64,000 nt of DNA. Origin: CALKGK01 sp964649515. GTDB taxonomy: Bacteria > Bacteroidota > Bacteroidia > Flavobacteriales_D > Sanyastnellaceae. The notes below the pieces were generated by a model. That model worked only from the letters and a program-made list of their open reading frames with translations. It was not told the origin of the DNA and did no database searches. The stretch's first letter is position 1. Each line of letters begins with the position of its first letter. This document shows positions 1-8,238 of the stretch, one piece after another. The stretch covers positions 4,637 through 68,636 of the forward strand of contig CAZYPV010000007.1 of the NCBI GenBank assembly GCA_964649515.1, in the 5' to 3' direction. A program made the position numbers and the translations under genes.

Positions 1-2007
1 AAAGACCACCCACAAGTGATCGAGATTTGGAATTTGGTGTTCATGCAATACATGCGCATGGCCGATCGCTCCCTAAAAACACTCCCCGCCCAGCACATCG
101 ATACGGGAATGGGTTTTGAGCGTTTGGCTGTAGTTCTTCAAAACAAACAATCCAATTATGACACCGATGTCTTTACTCCGCTCATTGAGGCCATTGTAAA
201 GCGCAGTGGTGTGACCTATCAACGAGGAGATTCCAAACAAGATGTGGCCATTCGAGTCATTTCCGATCACGTTAGGGCTGTCGCATTTTCGATTGCCGAT
301 GGTCAGCTTCCTTCCAACACGGGAGCTGGATACGTCATCCGAAGAATCCTGAGAAGAGCCATTCGTTATGCATTCAGCTTTCTAGAGATGAAAGAAGCTT
401 TCATTTACGAGCTGGTGGATATTCTCGAGCTTCAATTGGGAGAGGCTTTCCCCGAAATGAGCAAACAGAAGGATTTGATCAAAAAGGTGATCAAAGAAGA
501 AGAGGAAAACTTCCTGCGAACCTTGGATAAAGGGATCCAGCGGATCAATGATCACATCGCCGGAATGAAGGGCGAGGTGATTGATGGTGCTGTGGTTTTT
601 GAATTGTATGATACCTATGGCTTTTCCGACGATTTGACTTCCCTCATTGCCGGTGAAGCCAATAAGAAGGTGGACTTAGAGGGCTTCCGAAAGCACCTTC
701 AAGAACAAAAAGAGCGCTCCCGAGCTGCAGGTAAGGTAGAAACGGATGATTGGGTAGTGATTGCAGATGACGATGAAACGGAATTTGTAGGCTACGATCG
801 ACTTGAAGCGGAGGTACGCATCACCAAATACCGAAAGGTGAAGGCCAAAGGTAAATCGGGCTATCAATTGGTGTTGAATCTTACTCCTTTTTACCCCGAA
901 GGCGGTGGCCAACTTGGAGATGCTGGAGTCCTTGTTTCTGCCAATGAGCGAATTGCGATCACCACCACAAAGAAGGAAAACAATTTGATTGTGCATTACA
1001 CGGAGCATTGTCCGGAAAATCCAAAAGCGGTTTTCAAAGCGCAGGTGGACGGATCGAAGAGAAGTTCTTCTGCCCGAAATCACTCTGCTACTCACCTTCT
1101 GCACGAGGCCTTGCGTTCGGTATTGGGAGATCACGTTGAGCAAAAGGGTTCACTGGTGTCTCCCGATTATTTGCGTTTTGATTTCTCCCATTTTTCGAAA
1201 ATGAAGCCAGAGGAGATCAAGGAGGTGGAGAACCGAGTAAATGCGGCCATTTTAAAGAATCTTCCTTTGCAGGAGAAGAGAAACACCCCCATTTCAGAGG
1301 CGCAAGATATGGGTGCACTGATGCTTTTTGGCGAAAAATATGGAGATACCGTTCGCGTTATTCAGTTCGGTTCGTCCATCGAACTTTGCGGGGGAACACA
1401 TGTGAGCGGAACCGGAGAAATTGGTCCTTTCCGTATCTTGAGTGAAGGGGCAGTGGCTGCTGGGGTGCGACGTGTTGAGGCCATCTCGGGAGAGCGTTCC
1501 ATGAAGGTGATTCAAGAAGATCGGGCGCTCATTCAAGAGCTGACGGCCAAAACAAAGCAACAAGATGTATTGAAGGCGGTGAATGACCTTCAAGAAAAAA
1601 ATGCCCTGCTCGAAAAAGAACTGGCTGCGTTTAAAAAGGCGGCAGCAAAAGACATCAAGTCACAAATCAAACAAGAGATTCAGGAGGTCAATGGGGTTCC
1701 TTTCTTGGCCAAGCGGGTAGATTTGGATGCGGCAGAGATCAAAGACATGGCTTTTGAGCTTAAGGGAGAATGTGAGTCGCTATTTGCCGTTTTTGGCACG
1801 GAGAAAGATGGAAAAGCGCTGATTGCTTGCTTGGTGACCGAAGACCTTGTAAATGCCAAATCCTTGCATGCGGGAAATGTGGTGAAAGAATTGGCCAAGC
1901 ACATTCAAGGTGGAGGCGGTGGCCAAGCTTTCTTTGCCACGGCAGGAGGTAAAAATCCGGCGGGCTTGGATGAGGCCATAAAAAATGCGCTTAACTTCAT
2001 CAGCTAA
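1..2007 (+). CDS. alaS: Alanyl-tRNA synthetase, 3' part (5' end outside window)
   Basis: Charges tRNA-Ala with alanine in the cytoplasm. The reading frame is open from base 1 (codons for KDHPQ then VIEIWNLVFMQY, a conserved AlaRS aminoacylation-domain stretch), so the true start lies upstream; an internal GTG at 16 is not the start. 668 codons remain of a protein usually near 870, so roughly the first 200 residues are missing. Visible parts are the tRNA-recognition region, the editing domain with the zinc-type motifs HSATHLLH and ELCGGTHVSGTG, a coiled stretch, and the C-terminal DHHA1 domain with the glycine-rich QGGGGGQAFF motif. The stop codon lies inside the terminator hairpin that follows. 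Identification is firm. Confidence 0.97.
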   Translation, partial: KDHPQVIEIWNLVFMQYMRMADRSLKTLPAQHIDTGMGFERLAVVLQNKQSNYDTDVFTPLIEAIVKRSGVTYQRGDSKQDVAIRVISDHVRAVAFSIADGQLPSNTGAGYVIRRILRRAIRYAFSFLEMKEAFIYELVDILELQLGEAFPEMSKQKDLIKKVIKEEEENFLRTLDKGIQRINDHIAGMKGEVIDGAVVFELYDTYGFSDDLTSLIAGEANKKVDLEGFRKHLQEQKERSRAAGKVETDDWVVIADDDETEFVGYDRLEAEVRITKYRKVKAKGKSGYQLVLNLTPFYPEGGGQLGDAGVLVSANERIAITTTKKENNLIVHYTEHCPENPKAVFKAQVDGSKRSSSARNHSATHLLHEALRSVLGDHVEQKGSLVSPDYLRFDFSHFSKMKPEEIKEVENRVNAAILKNLPLQEKRNTPISEAQDMGALMLFGEKYGDTVRVIQFGSSIELCGGTHVSGTGEIGPFRILSEGAVAAGVRRVEAISGERSMKVIQEDRALIQELTAKTKQQDVLKAVNDLQEKNALLEKELAAFKKAAAKDIKSQIKQEIQEVNGVPFLAKRVDLDAAEIKDMAFELKGECESLFAVFGTEKDGKALIACLVTEDLVNAKSLHAGNVVKELAKHIQGGGGGQAFFATAGGKNPAGLDEAIKNALNFIS

Positions 2008-2016
2008 GCGCATTTT
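1982..2016. terminator. Bidirectional rho-independent terminator overlapping the alaS stop
   Basis: A 12-bp perfect inverted repeat (1982-1993 with 2005-2016, arms AAAATGCGCTTA and TAAGCGCATTTT) encloses an 11-base loop. The alaS TAA is at 2005-2007, inside the right arm. Read on the minus strand the stem ends in a run of six T, so it can also end transcripts of the convergent gene at 2085-2510. Confidence 0.8.
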
Positions 2017-2084
2017 CTAAAAGGGTGTAATTAGAAGCAGGTTAAGGATCTGCCGTTCACTACAAGGAAAGTATAGTTTTGGTT

Positions 2085-2510
2085 TTAGTGTGCAAACTGT
2101 GCGGCTCTGGCTTTGATTTGATCAATGCTCTGTCCGTAAACCGGACCGTGATAGATCTCATTGTAAGCAAGCGCCATATTGAAAACGTAGAGAATGTTGA
2201 GTAGCACTACGAGGATGTAATCCACCATGCTTGTTTTCCCAAAACTCTGTGCGAGTTCAATCAGGACTTTGAATCCGAAGAAGATGTTGAATAATGGAAT
2301 GAAGAAGAAAAAGGCATGCCATTTCGGTCTTCCAACAATATTCATAGTAATTACCAAGTCCCATACAGGAACAATGGATGCAACGCCCGGTTGATTGCAC
2401 TTCACAAACAAACGCCATTTGGCAACGGCGCCAATGAGAAGAAAGAGAAAGATCAGGAAGTAGATTCCGATTCCTCCGTCTGAATTGTTCAATAGATTTT
2501 CCATAATCAT
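2085..2510 (-). CDS. Small multi-pass membrane protein, DUF5684-like
   Basis: 141-residue protein of unknown function. It has a hydrophobic N-terminal segment (about residues 14-30), a KWRLFVKCNQPG turn followed by an ASIVPVWDLV segment, a central FFFFIPLFNIFFGF segment and a C-terminal membrane segment. The order 'helix, K-W-x-x-F-x-K-x-x-x-P-G, IVP-x-x-x-L, IPLFN' fits the DUF5684 family (sometimes labelled signal-peptidase-I-like) as I know it; no catalytic residues are apparent, so I infer no peptidase activity. It stands alone, convergent with alaS. Start could be 2510 or the second ATG at 2504. The family call rests on recall of the motif pattern. Confidence 0.7.
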   Translation of the reverse strand: MIMENLLNNSDGGIGIYFLIFLFLLIGAVAKWRLFVKCNQPGVASIVPVWDLVITMNIVGRPKWHAFFFFIPLFNIFFGFKVLIELAQSFGKTSMVDYILVVLLNILYVFNMALAYNEIYHGPVYGQSIDQIKARAAQFAH

Positions 2511-2626
2511 GATGTTTTTAAGCCGTTCTTAAAAGTTGCGTCTCACTATAAAGACGGATGCTTTTGCCCACGGTTGCCTCTTTTCAAAAAAGGTTTCAAA
2601 AAAACAGGGGAAAATGATGTAGGAAT

Positions 2627-3817
2627 CTAGGCGATGTTCAAGTGGGCATATTTTTTCACTTCGGCAGCAGTGATGTTTTTGGGGCAAAGAATGATGAGCC
2701 GTTCAATCACATTGCGTAATTCGCGGATGTTTCCGGTCCATTGCCCTTTCTGTAACTCCTTGATTGCTGCGCTTTCAATTTCTTTAATCGGAGCGCCATA
2801 TTCTTCGCAGATCAAGCTAATAAAGTGCTTGGCGAGCAGTTCGATGTCATCAATACGTTCCTTAAGAGCAGGGACGTGAATGGGAATAACACTCAATCGA
2901 TGATAGAGGTCTTCCCGAAAATTACCTTCCTCAATTTCTTTACGAAGGTCCTTATTGGTTGCTGCAAAGATCCGCACGTTCACTTTGATGTCTTTGTCTC
3001 CACCAACTCGAGTGATTCGATTTTCTTGTAAAGCGCGAAGCACTTTTGCTTGGGCTGATGGACTCATGTCTCCAATTTCATCCAAAAACAAGGTTCCTCC
3101 ATCGGCTTGTTCGAACTTTCCTTTCCGTTGCTTAATGGCACTGGTGAATGCCCCTTTTTCATGACCAAAGAGTTCGCTCTCGATAAGCTCAGACGGGATG
3201 GCAGCGCAATTCACTTCAATGAAGGGCATTTTAGCGCGTTCACTTTTTTCGTGGAGCTGACGGGCCACCAGTTCTTTACCAGAACCATTTCCCCCAGTAA
3301 TTAATACTCGTGCATCGGTGGGCGCAACGGTATCAATCAGTTTCTTGATTTCTAAAATGGCTGGAGATTCTCCAATGATGTTGGACCCCAATGCTTTATT
3401 GATCTTGCGCTTCAATACTTTGGTTTCTTCCACCAAGGTTTTTTGATCGCTCGCATTCCGAAGTGTCACCAAAATGCGGTTGAGATCGAGGGGCTTTTCA
3501 ATGAAGTCGTATGCTCCTTTTTTCAAAGCTTCTACCGCGGTTTCTACCGTTCCATGACCCGAGATCATGATGACAGGAGCGTCCACTTCAGCCAACTTGA
3601 GTTTTTCCAAAACTTCCAAGCCGTCCATTTTCGGCATCTTGATGTCGCAAAAGATGATGTCATAAGCAGTGTCCATGGCTTTCTTCAAGCCAACACTTCC
3701 GTCTTCTGCTTCATCTACTTGATAGTCTTCGTATTCTAAGATTTCTTTGAGGGTACTGCGGATGGCAGCTTCATCGTCAATGATCAATATCTGTGGCATG
3801 GATTTCTTTTTCGACAT
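2627..3817 (-). CDS. Sigma-54-type response regulator lacking a DNA-binding domain
   Basis: Two-domain NtrC/NtrX-like regulator, 396 residues. Receiver domain (about 8-125): acidic pair D14/D15, phospho-acceptor D58 in FCDIKMP, ISGHG and the conserved lysine in EKPLD. AAA+ sigma-54 activator domain (about 150-385): Walker A GGNGSGKE, Walker B GGTLFLDEIGD, arginine-finger region FREDLYHRL. The sigma-54 contact loop reads GAFTSA instead of GAFTGA. The protein ends about ten residues after the AAA+ lid (NIRELRNVIERL), with no room for the usual FIS-type helix-turn-helix. It is the last gene of an operon, 11 bases after the Ppx/GppA gene. No histidine kinase lies nearby. The family is certain; target genes are unknown. 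Confidence 0.93.
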   Translation of the reverse strand: MSKKKSMPQILIIDDEAAIRSTLKEILEYEDYQVDEAEDGSVGLKKAMDTAYDIIFCDIKMPKMDGLEVLEKLKLAEVDAPVIMISGHGTVETAVEALKKGAYDFIEKPLDLNRILVTLRNASDQKTLVEETKVLKRKINKALGSNIIGESPAILEIKKLIDTVAPTDARVLITGGNGSGKELVARQLHEKSERAKMPFIEVNCAAIPSELIESELFGHEKGAFTSAIKQRKGKFEQADGGTLFLDEIGDMSPSAQAKVLRALQENRITRVGGDKDIKVNVRIFAATNKDLRKEIEEGNFREDLYHRLSVIPIHVPALKERIDDIELLAKHFISLICEEYGAPIKEIESAAIKELQKGQWTGNIRELRNVIERLIILCPKNITAAEVKKYAHLNIA

Positions 3818-3828
3818 GGTATCAAGTA

Positions 3829-4764
3829 TTATTCCGTTTCGGTCATTTTTTGTGCAAGCTCAAAGAGAACACCTTCTTTCAAGGCGTAATTCGACTGATG
3901 AATGCGGGTGAGGTGATATCGCTCCAGGGTAAATTTAATCATGATCATGGCAATAACCATAAAATCGGCACGAATGGGCTGGAGTCCAGGCACGAGAAGT
4001 CGTTCGTTTTTCGTACTGCCGATCAAGGAGTCGAACAAACCTTCAAAATGCGCCGTGTCAATGGGGTTTGCAAGGGGATTGCGTTCCACTCCATATTTAA
4101 AATGCGCCATGTCCACAATGGAATCAAAAGATCCTGAACTTCCCAAAAGCAGGGTGGGTGGATGCTGTTGAACGGCGTCGTCCAAGGTGCTCAATACCTT
4201 TGATAAATGTGCTTTCAGGGTGCTTTGCTCTTCTTCTGTGATGGGGTCTTGAGCTTTGAGCTGTTCAAAAAGTCGGCTCACTCCGAGCGGAAAACTTTCT
4301 TTCCAAAAGAGGGTTTCGTTATTGGCGAGGATGTACTCTGTGCTTCCCCCACCAATGTCCATAATCAAGGCCACTTCATTGCTGAGGTCCAAGCTCTGAC
4401 GCACGCCTTTCATGATGAGCCCCGCTTCTCGATCGCCGTCAATCAGCTGAATTTCAATTCCAAATCGTTCTTTGGCTTCCATCACAAACTGTCTTCCATT
4501 TCCCGCTTCACGGAGGGCGGAGGTAGCAAATGCGTAGGTTTCATCCACTTGGTAATTCAGGATACTTTCGCGGTGAATGTTCAGGGCGTCCATTCCAATG
4601 AGGTAACGTTCTTTCCGTATGCCTTCCTTTGAAAACCCTCCTTGACCAAGTTTGACGGCTTGTTTGGTGTTGAATACTGCTTTCCAAGTTCCGCCTTCAA
4701 GGTCGGCTATGAGCAGGTTGAAGGTGTTGGTTCCGCAGTCAATTACAGCGACTCGTTTTTTCAT
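3829..4764 (-). CDS. Ppx/GppA family phosphatase (exopolyphosphatase-like)
   Basis: Member of the ASKHA-fold Ppx/GppA family, whose enzymes hydrolyse polyphosphate or pppGpp. The N-terminus has the phosphate-binding loop IDCGTNTFNLLIAD, the middle has DIGGGSTEYILA, and GSSGSFDS follows at about 215. At 311 residues it is the short single-module form, without the C-terminal HD-like domain of E. coli Ppx. I start it at the ATG at 4764, which overlaps the TGA of the upstream permease (ATGA) and suggests translational coupling; an upstream in-frame ATG at 4788 lies within the permease. Which substrate it uses cannot be told from sequence. Confidence 0.9.
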   Translation of the reverse strand: MKKRVAVIDCGTNTFNLLIADLEGGTWKAVFNTKQAVKLGQGGFSKEGIRKERYLIGMDALNIHRESILNYQVDETYAFATSALREAGNGRQFVMEAKERFGIEIQLIDGDREAGLIMKGVRQSLDLSNEVALIMDIGGGSTEYILANNETLFWKESFPLGVSRLFEQLKAQDPITEEEQSTLKAHLSKVLSTLDDAVQQHPPTLLLGSSGSFDSIVDMAHFKYGVERNPLANPIDTAHFEGLFDSLIGSTKNERLLVPGLQPIRADFMVIAMIMIKFTLERYHLTRIHQSNYALKEGVLFELAQKMTETE

Positions 4765-6107
4765 GAATTGAATTTGATCCATTTCCAAATTTCACGGTAG
4801 GATGGTTTTTTGCCATACATCAATATCCCGGTGCGATAGATTCTTCCTGCAAGCCAAACAAAAAAGAGGGCGGTGGCAAAAAGCAAGACCACAGAGAGCA
4901 ACAATTCCCAAATGGTGGTGCTGTTCATGGGGGTTCGAATCATCATGATGATGGGGGAAGAAAGCGGCACGAAACTAAAGATTTTCGCCGCAAAGCCTTC
5001 CGGGTTTTGAACGCTCATGATGGCCACAAAATAAGAGAAGAAAAGCGGCAGCATCACGGGCATCAAGAATTGTTGGGTGTCGGTTTCACTATCCACGGCG
5101 GCACCAACACTGGCAAACAAGGATCCATAAAGGAGGTATCCGCCAATGAAATAAATGAAAAACATGAAGAGAATCAGTGGCCAATTGATGGATACCAACA
5201 AGCTAAATCCTTCCTGTTGTTGAAGAAAGGTTTCAAAATCAATGGGGGTTTGTCCGCCAGACCGCAAGCCATTAACAGCGGCAACGCTATCAAATCCTCC
5301 GCTTTCGAAGATCATGCCTGCTATTGAAAAAATGAGGATGGAAAGCACGATCCAGATGAGGAATTGAGTGAGTCCAACCAAGCCAATGCCGATGATTTTC
5401 CCCATCATCAGTTGAAAGGGTTTGATGGAGCTCACAATGACTTCAACAATGCGGTTCGATTTTTCTTCAATGACGCCACGCATCACTTGCGATCCATAGA
5501 GAAAGATGAAAAAGAAGATAATGACGGCGAGCATCATGCCCACAATTCCCTTTTCTTGGTCAAGCGAGGCGTCTTCTTTGTGCATGATGTCGAACTTGGC
5601 GAGCGAGATGCTTGTTTTGAGTCGCTTGTAAGTGCGGTAATCAATTTGATCGTTTTCCCTCACTTTTACTCGTTCGATGCCGTTTTCCAATGCCCCCGTG
5701 ATGCGCATGCTCACCTGTGTGGAAGGAAGGTCTTTGTAGTAAAGGTGTGCTTTCTTCGCTGCAAGAATGGAGTCGTCGAACTCCAGCATCAAGGTGTACG
5801 GACTGTTGATAAAACTGCTGTCGCTAGGAAGTTGATCCGTAAAATGGAACTGCAGCTTTTCGTCGCCTTTGAAGATTTCGGGATAGGTGGGCTCCATCCG
5901 ACCACTCTTCGGGTTCACGTAGCTCAGCATGCCAGCGTAATCGACAACAAGCACTTCGTGTTCAGTATTGTCTGCTACCGATACCCAAATGGCAGCGGCA
6001 ATAATGCCTGCAAAGAGGAGCGGACCAAGAATGGTCATCAATATAAACGACTTCTTGCGCACTCTGCTGCTGTATTCTCTTCCGATAACGAGTCCGATTT
6101 TACTCAT
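4761..6107 (-). CDS. ABC transporter permease, NatB/ABC-2 type
   Basis: 448-residue membrane component of an exporter. It has the NatB architecture: one N-terminal membrane helix (residues about 21-43, FILMTILGPLLFAGIIAAAIWV), a large extracytoplasmic region to about 175, then five or six membrane segments, with VIEEKSNRIVEVIVSS between the first two as in NatB-type permeases. The start overlaps the end of the ATPase gene by 8 bases and the stop overlaps the Ppx/GppA start, so all are in one operon. In B. subtilis NatAB exports sodium; the substrate here is not predictable and 'sodium exporter' would be over-reading. Confidence 0.9.
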   Translation of the reverse strand: MSKIGLVIGREYSSRVRKKSFILMTILGPLLFAGIIAAAIWVSVADNTEHEVLVVDYAGMLSYVNPKSGRMEPTYPEIFKGDEKLQFHFTDQLPSDSSFINSPYTLMLEFDDSILAAKKAHLYYKDLPSTQVSMRITGALENGIERVKVRENDQIDYRTYKRLKTSISLAKFDIMHKEDASLDQEKGIVGMMLAVIIFFFIFLYGSQVMRGVIEEKSNRIVEVIVSSIKPFQLMMGKIIGIGLVGLTQFLIWIVLSILIFSIAGMIFESGGFDSVAAVNGLRSGGQTPIDFETFLQQQEGFSLLVSINWPLILFMFFIYFIGGYLLYGSLFASVGAAVDSETDTQQFLMPVMLPLFFSYFVAIMSVQNPEGFAAKIFSFVPLSSPIIMMIRTPMNSTTIWELLLSVVLLFATALFFVWLAGRIYRTGILMYGKKPSYREIWKWIKFNS

Positions 6108-7029
6108 GGTCTTCTGCGTTTTGGGTCACTGTTTGGATGAAAATATCATTCATGGAAGGGAGGTTTCGATTAACATCGATCAATTCAACATGGTCCACCA
6201 CCGCCCGAAGGAGGTCGTTGAGCTTCATTCCTTCGCCCAAGCGCACACATGCTCGTTGATGGTCTTTATCTCCTTCTTGAGAAAGCAGTTCGAAATTGGT
6301 CCACAAAGCATTGGCAAAGGCGATGGCGGTTCCCTTGAATCGGAGTTCATATTCTTGATGAGCGTGGGCTTCGCGAATGTCATCCACTCGTCCTTCAAGT
6401 ACTTTTTTCGACTTGTTGATGAGGGCAATGTTGTCGCAAATTTCTTCCACACTTCCCATGTTGTGAGTGGACAGGATGATGCTGGCTCCTTCGTCCTTGA
6501 GTCGCATCAATTCATTGCGAATGAGTTCAACATTGATGGGGTCAAAACCGCTAAAGGGTTCGTCCAAAATGAGAAGTTTGGGTTCGTGCAAAACGGTGGT
6601 GACAAACTGAATTTTTTGGGCCATTCCCTTCGAGAGTTCTTCCACTTTTTTGTTCCACCATGCCATGATTTCGAAGCGTTCGAACCACGCTTCTAGTTTT
6701 TGTTTGGCTTCTTGCTTTCGCATGCCTTTCAGTTGGGCAAGGTACATGGCTTGTTCTCCAACTTTCATTTTCTTGTAAAGGCCGCGTTCTTCGGGCAAAT
6801 AACCAATACTGCTGACGTGCTTGGCTTGAAGAGATTCTCCAAAAAGAACGATCTCTCCTTGATCTGGACCGGTGATTTGATTGATGATTCGGATAAGGGA
6901 GGTTTTTCCTGCTCCATTCGGCCCCAAAAGACCAAATACTTTTCCTTCAGGTACTTGTATGCTGACATCATCAAGGGCAACGTGCTCCGCGTATTTCTTG
7001 GTGATGTTTTTTGCTTCTAGTGCATTCAT
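6100..7029 (-). CDS. ABC transporter ATP-binding protein, NatA-like
   Basis: 309-residue cytoplasmic ATPase for the permease immediately downstream. It shows Walker A GPNGAGKTS, the Q-loop region ending GYLPEERGLY, signature LSKGMAQKIQ, Walker B LLILDEPFSGFDP and the H-loop STHNM. The C-terminal ~90 residues form the accessory domain typical of the NatA/DUF4162 type. I chose the ATG at 7029 (MNALEAKNITKKY) because the family normally begins there; the longer reading from 7092 adds an implausible N-terminus that runs through a hairpin. First gene of a four-gene minus-strand operon (ATPase, permease, phosphatase, response regulator). Confidence 0.92.
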   Translation of the reverse strand: MNALEAKNITKKYAEHVALDDVSIQVPEGKVFGLLGPNGAGKTSLIRIINQITGPDQGEIVLFGESLQAKHVSSIGYLPEERGLYKKMKVGEQAMYLAQLKGMRKQEAKQKLEAWFERFEIMAWWNKKVEELSKGMAQKIQFVTTVLHEPKLLILDEPFSGFDPINVELIRNELMRLKDEGASIILSTHNMGSVEEICDNIALINKSKKVLEGRVDDIREAHAHQEYELRFKGTAIAFANALWTNFELLSQEGDKDHQRACVRLGEGMKLNDLLRAVVDHVELIDVNRNLPSMNDIFIQTVTQNAEDHE

Positions 7030-7054
7030 GTGACTTCGGTTCAGGGTAAAACTA

Positions 7055-7089
7055 AACAATCCTTCCCCAAAAGACGGAAAAGGATTGTT
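7055..7089 (-). terminator. Probable terminator hairpin downstream of dnaJ
   Basis: A 10-bp perfect inverted repeat (7055-7064 with 7080-7089, AACAATCCTT/AAGGATTGTT) with a 15-base loop sits between the dnaJ stop and the ABC operon start. On the minus strand it is followed by TTAGTTTTA rather than a clean T run, so termination may be partial or the stem may have another role. Confidence 0.5.
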
Positions 7090-7112
7090 CAAATTGTGTG
7101 CTCAAACGGTCT

Positions 7113-8231
7113 TCACGAGAACATTTCTTTCACTCGTTGAAAGAATCCTTTGTCTCGATGGGTAGGCTGTGGTTTGAAATTTTCTGAGGACTTCAACTTT
7201 TCGAGCAGCGCTTTTTCTTCGCTATTCAAATTTTGTGGCGTCCACACATTGATGTTCACGAGGAGATCACCATGTCCATAAGACTGAACAGCGGGCAATC
7301 CTTTTCCTCTTAATCGAACAATTTTTCCGCTCTGGGTACCGGCATCAATTTTAATTTTTGCCTTCCCATTGACCAAGGGGATTTCGGTTGAACAACCCAA
7401 GGCTACGTCGGCAAAATTGAGGTAGAGTTCATAGTGCAAGTTTTTGCCGTTTCGCTTGAGTTCTTCGTGTTCGATTTCTTCAATCACCACGAGAAGATCA
7501 CCGGGAACGCCACCGAAAGGACCGGCATTTCCTTTACCGCTCATGTTCAACTGCATGCCTTCTTCCACGCCGGCAGGAATATCAATAGAGATGACCTCTT
7601 CCTCCCTTCTCAAACCATTTTCATCGGCATCTTTTGGTTTGGTTTTGATGGATTTTCCTGCACCGTGACATGCAGGACAGGTGGAGGCCGTTTGCATTTG
7701 TCCGAGAATGGTGTTGGTTACCCTTCTTACTTGCCCTGCTCCTCCACAAGTTCCGCAGGTAGAGAACTCAACGCCATCGGCTTGAACAAGTTTGAATACC
7801 TTCACTTTCTTCACAGCACCATTGGCGATTTCTTCCAAGGTGAGTTTTACTTTAATTCGAAGGTTGCTTCCTTTCACTCGACCACCTCTACGGGAGCCAC
7901 CTCCTCCGCCACCAAATCCTCCGCCGAAGGCACCTCCAAAGATGTCGCCAAACTGGGAGAAGATGTCGTCCATATTCATTCCTCCGCCACCAAATCCTTG
8001 GCCACCACGCATGCCATCATGACCGAACTGATCATAGCGCTGTCTTTTCTCTGCGTTGCTCAATACTTCATAAGCTTCGGCAGCTTCTTTGAACTTTTCC
8101 TCCGCAGATTTATCGTCGGGATTCTTATCCGGGTGGTACTTCAACGCGAGCTTGCGATAGGCTTTTTTGATTTCGGCCTCGCTGGCGTTTCTGGTCAATC
8201 CCAATATTTCGTAATAGTCTCTTTTCGCCAT
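7113..8231 (-). CDS. dnaJ: DnaJ-family co-chaperone with half of the zinc-binding region
   Basis: Hsp40 co-chaperone that stimulates DnaK ATPase. J domain (residues 1-70) with the HPD motif in LKYHPDKNP; a long Gly/Phe region (about 75-115); then a zinc-finger region with only two CxxCxGxG motifs (CGTCGGAG and CPACHGAG, corresponding to motifs 2 and 3) instead of four; then the C-terminal peptide-binding domains. The missing motifs 1 and 4 make up zinc centre I; centre II is kept. Start at the ATG at 8231 (MAKRDYYEIL), 7 bases after the grpE stop, rather than 8252, which would overlap grpE. Co-transcribed with grpE; dnaK is not in the window. Confidence 0.95.
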   Translation of the reverse strand: MAKRDYYEILGLTRNASEAEIKKAYRKLALKYHPDKNPDDKSAEEKFKEAAEAYEVLSNAEKRQRYDQFGHDGMRGGQGFGGGGMNMDDIFSQFGDIFGGAFGGGFGGGGGGSRRGGRVKGSNLRIKVKLTLEEIANGAVKKVKVFKLVQADGVEFSTCGTCGGAGQVRRVTNTILGQMQTASTCPACHGAGKSIKTKPKDADENGLRREEEVISIDIPAGVEEGMQLNMSGKGNAGPFGGVPGDLLVVIEEIEHEELKRNGKNLHYELYLNFADVALGCSTEIPLVNGKAKIKIDAGTQSGKIVRLRGKGLPAVQSYGHGDLLVNINVWTPQNLNSEEKALLEKLKSSENFKPQPTHRDKGFFQRVKEMFS

Positions 8232-8238
8232 CTTGCGC

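Noticed and set aside
5364..6140. 258-residue plus-strand frame opposite the ABC permease
   Set aside because: Antisense shadow; composition is atypical and the permease on the other strand is firmly identified.
7054..7092. Extended N-terminus of the NatA-like ATPase starting at 7092
   Set aside because: It would add 21 non-conserved residues and be translated through the hairpin after dnaJ; the ATG at 7029 matches the family start.
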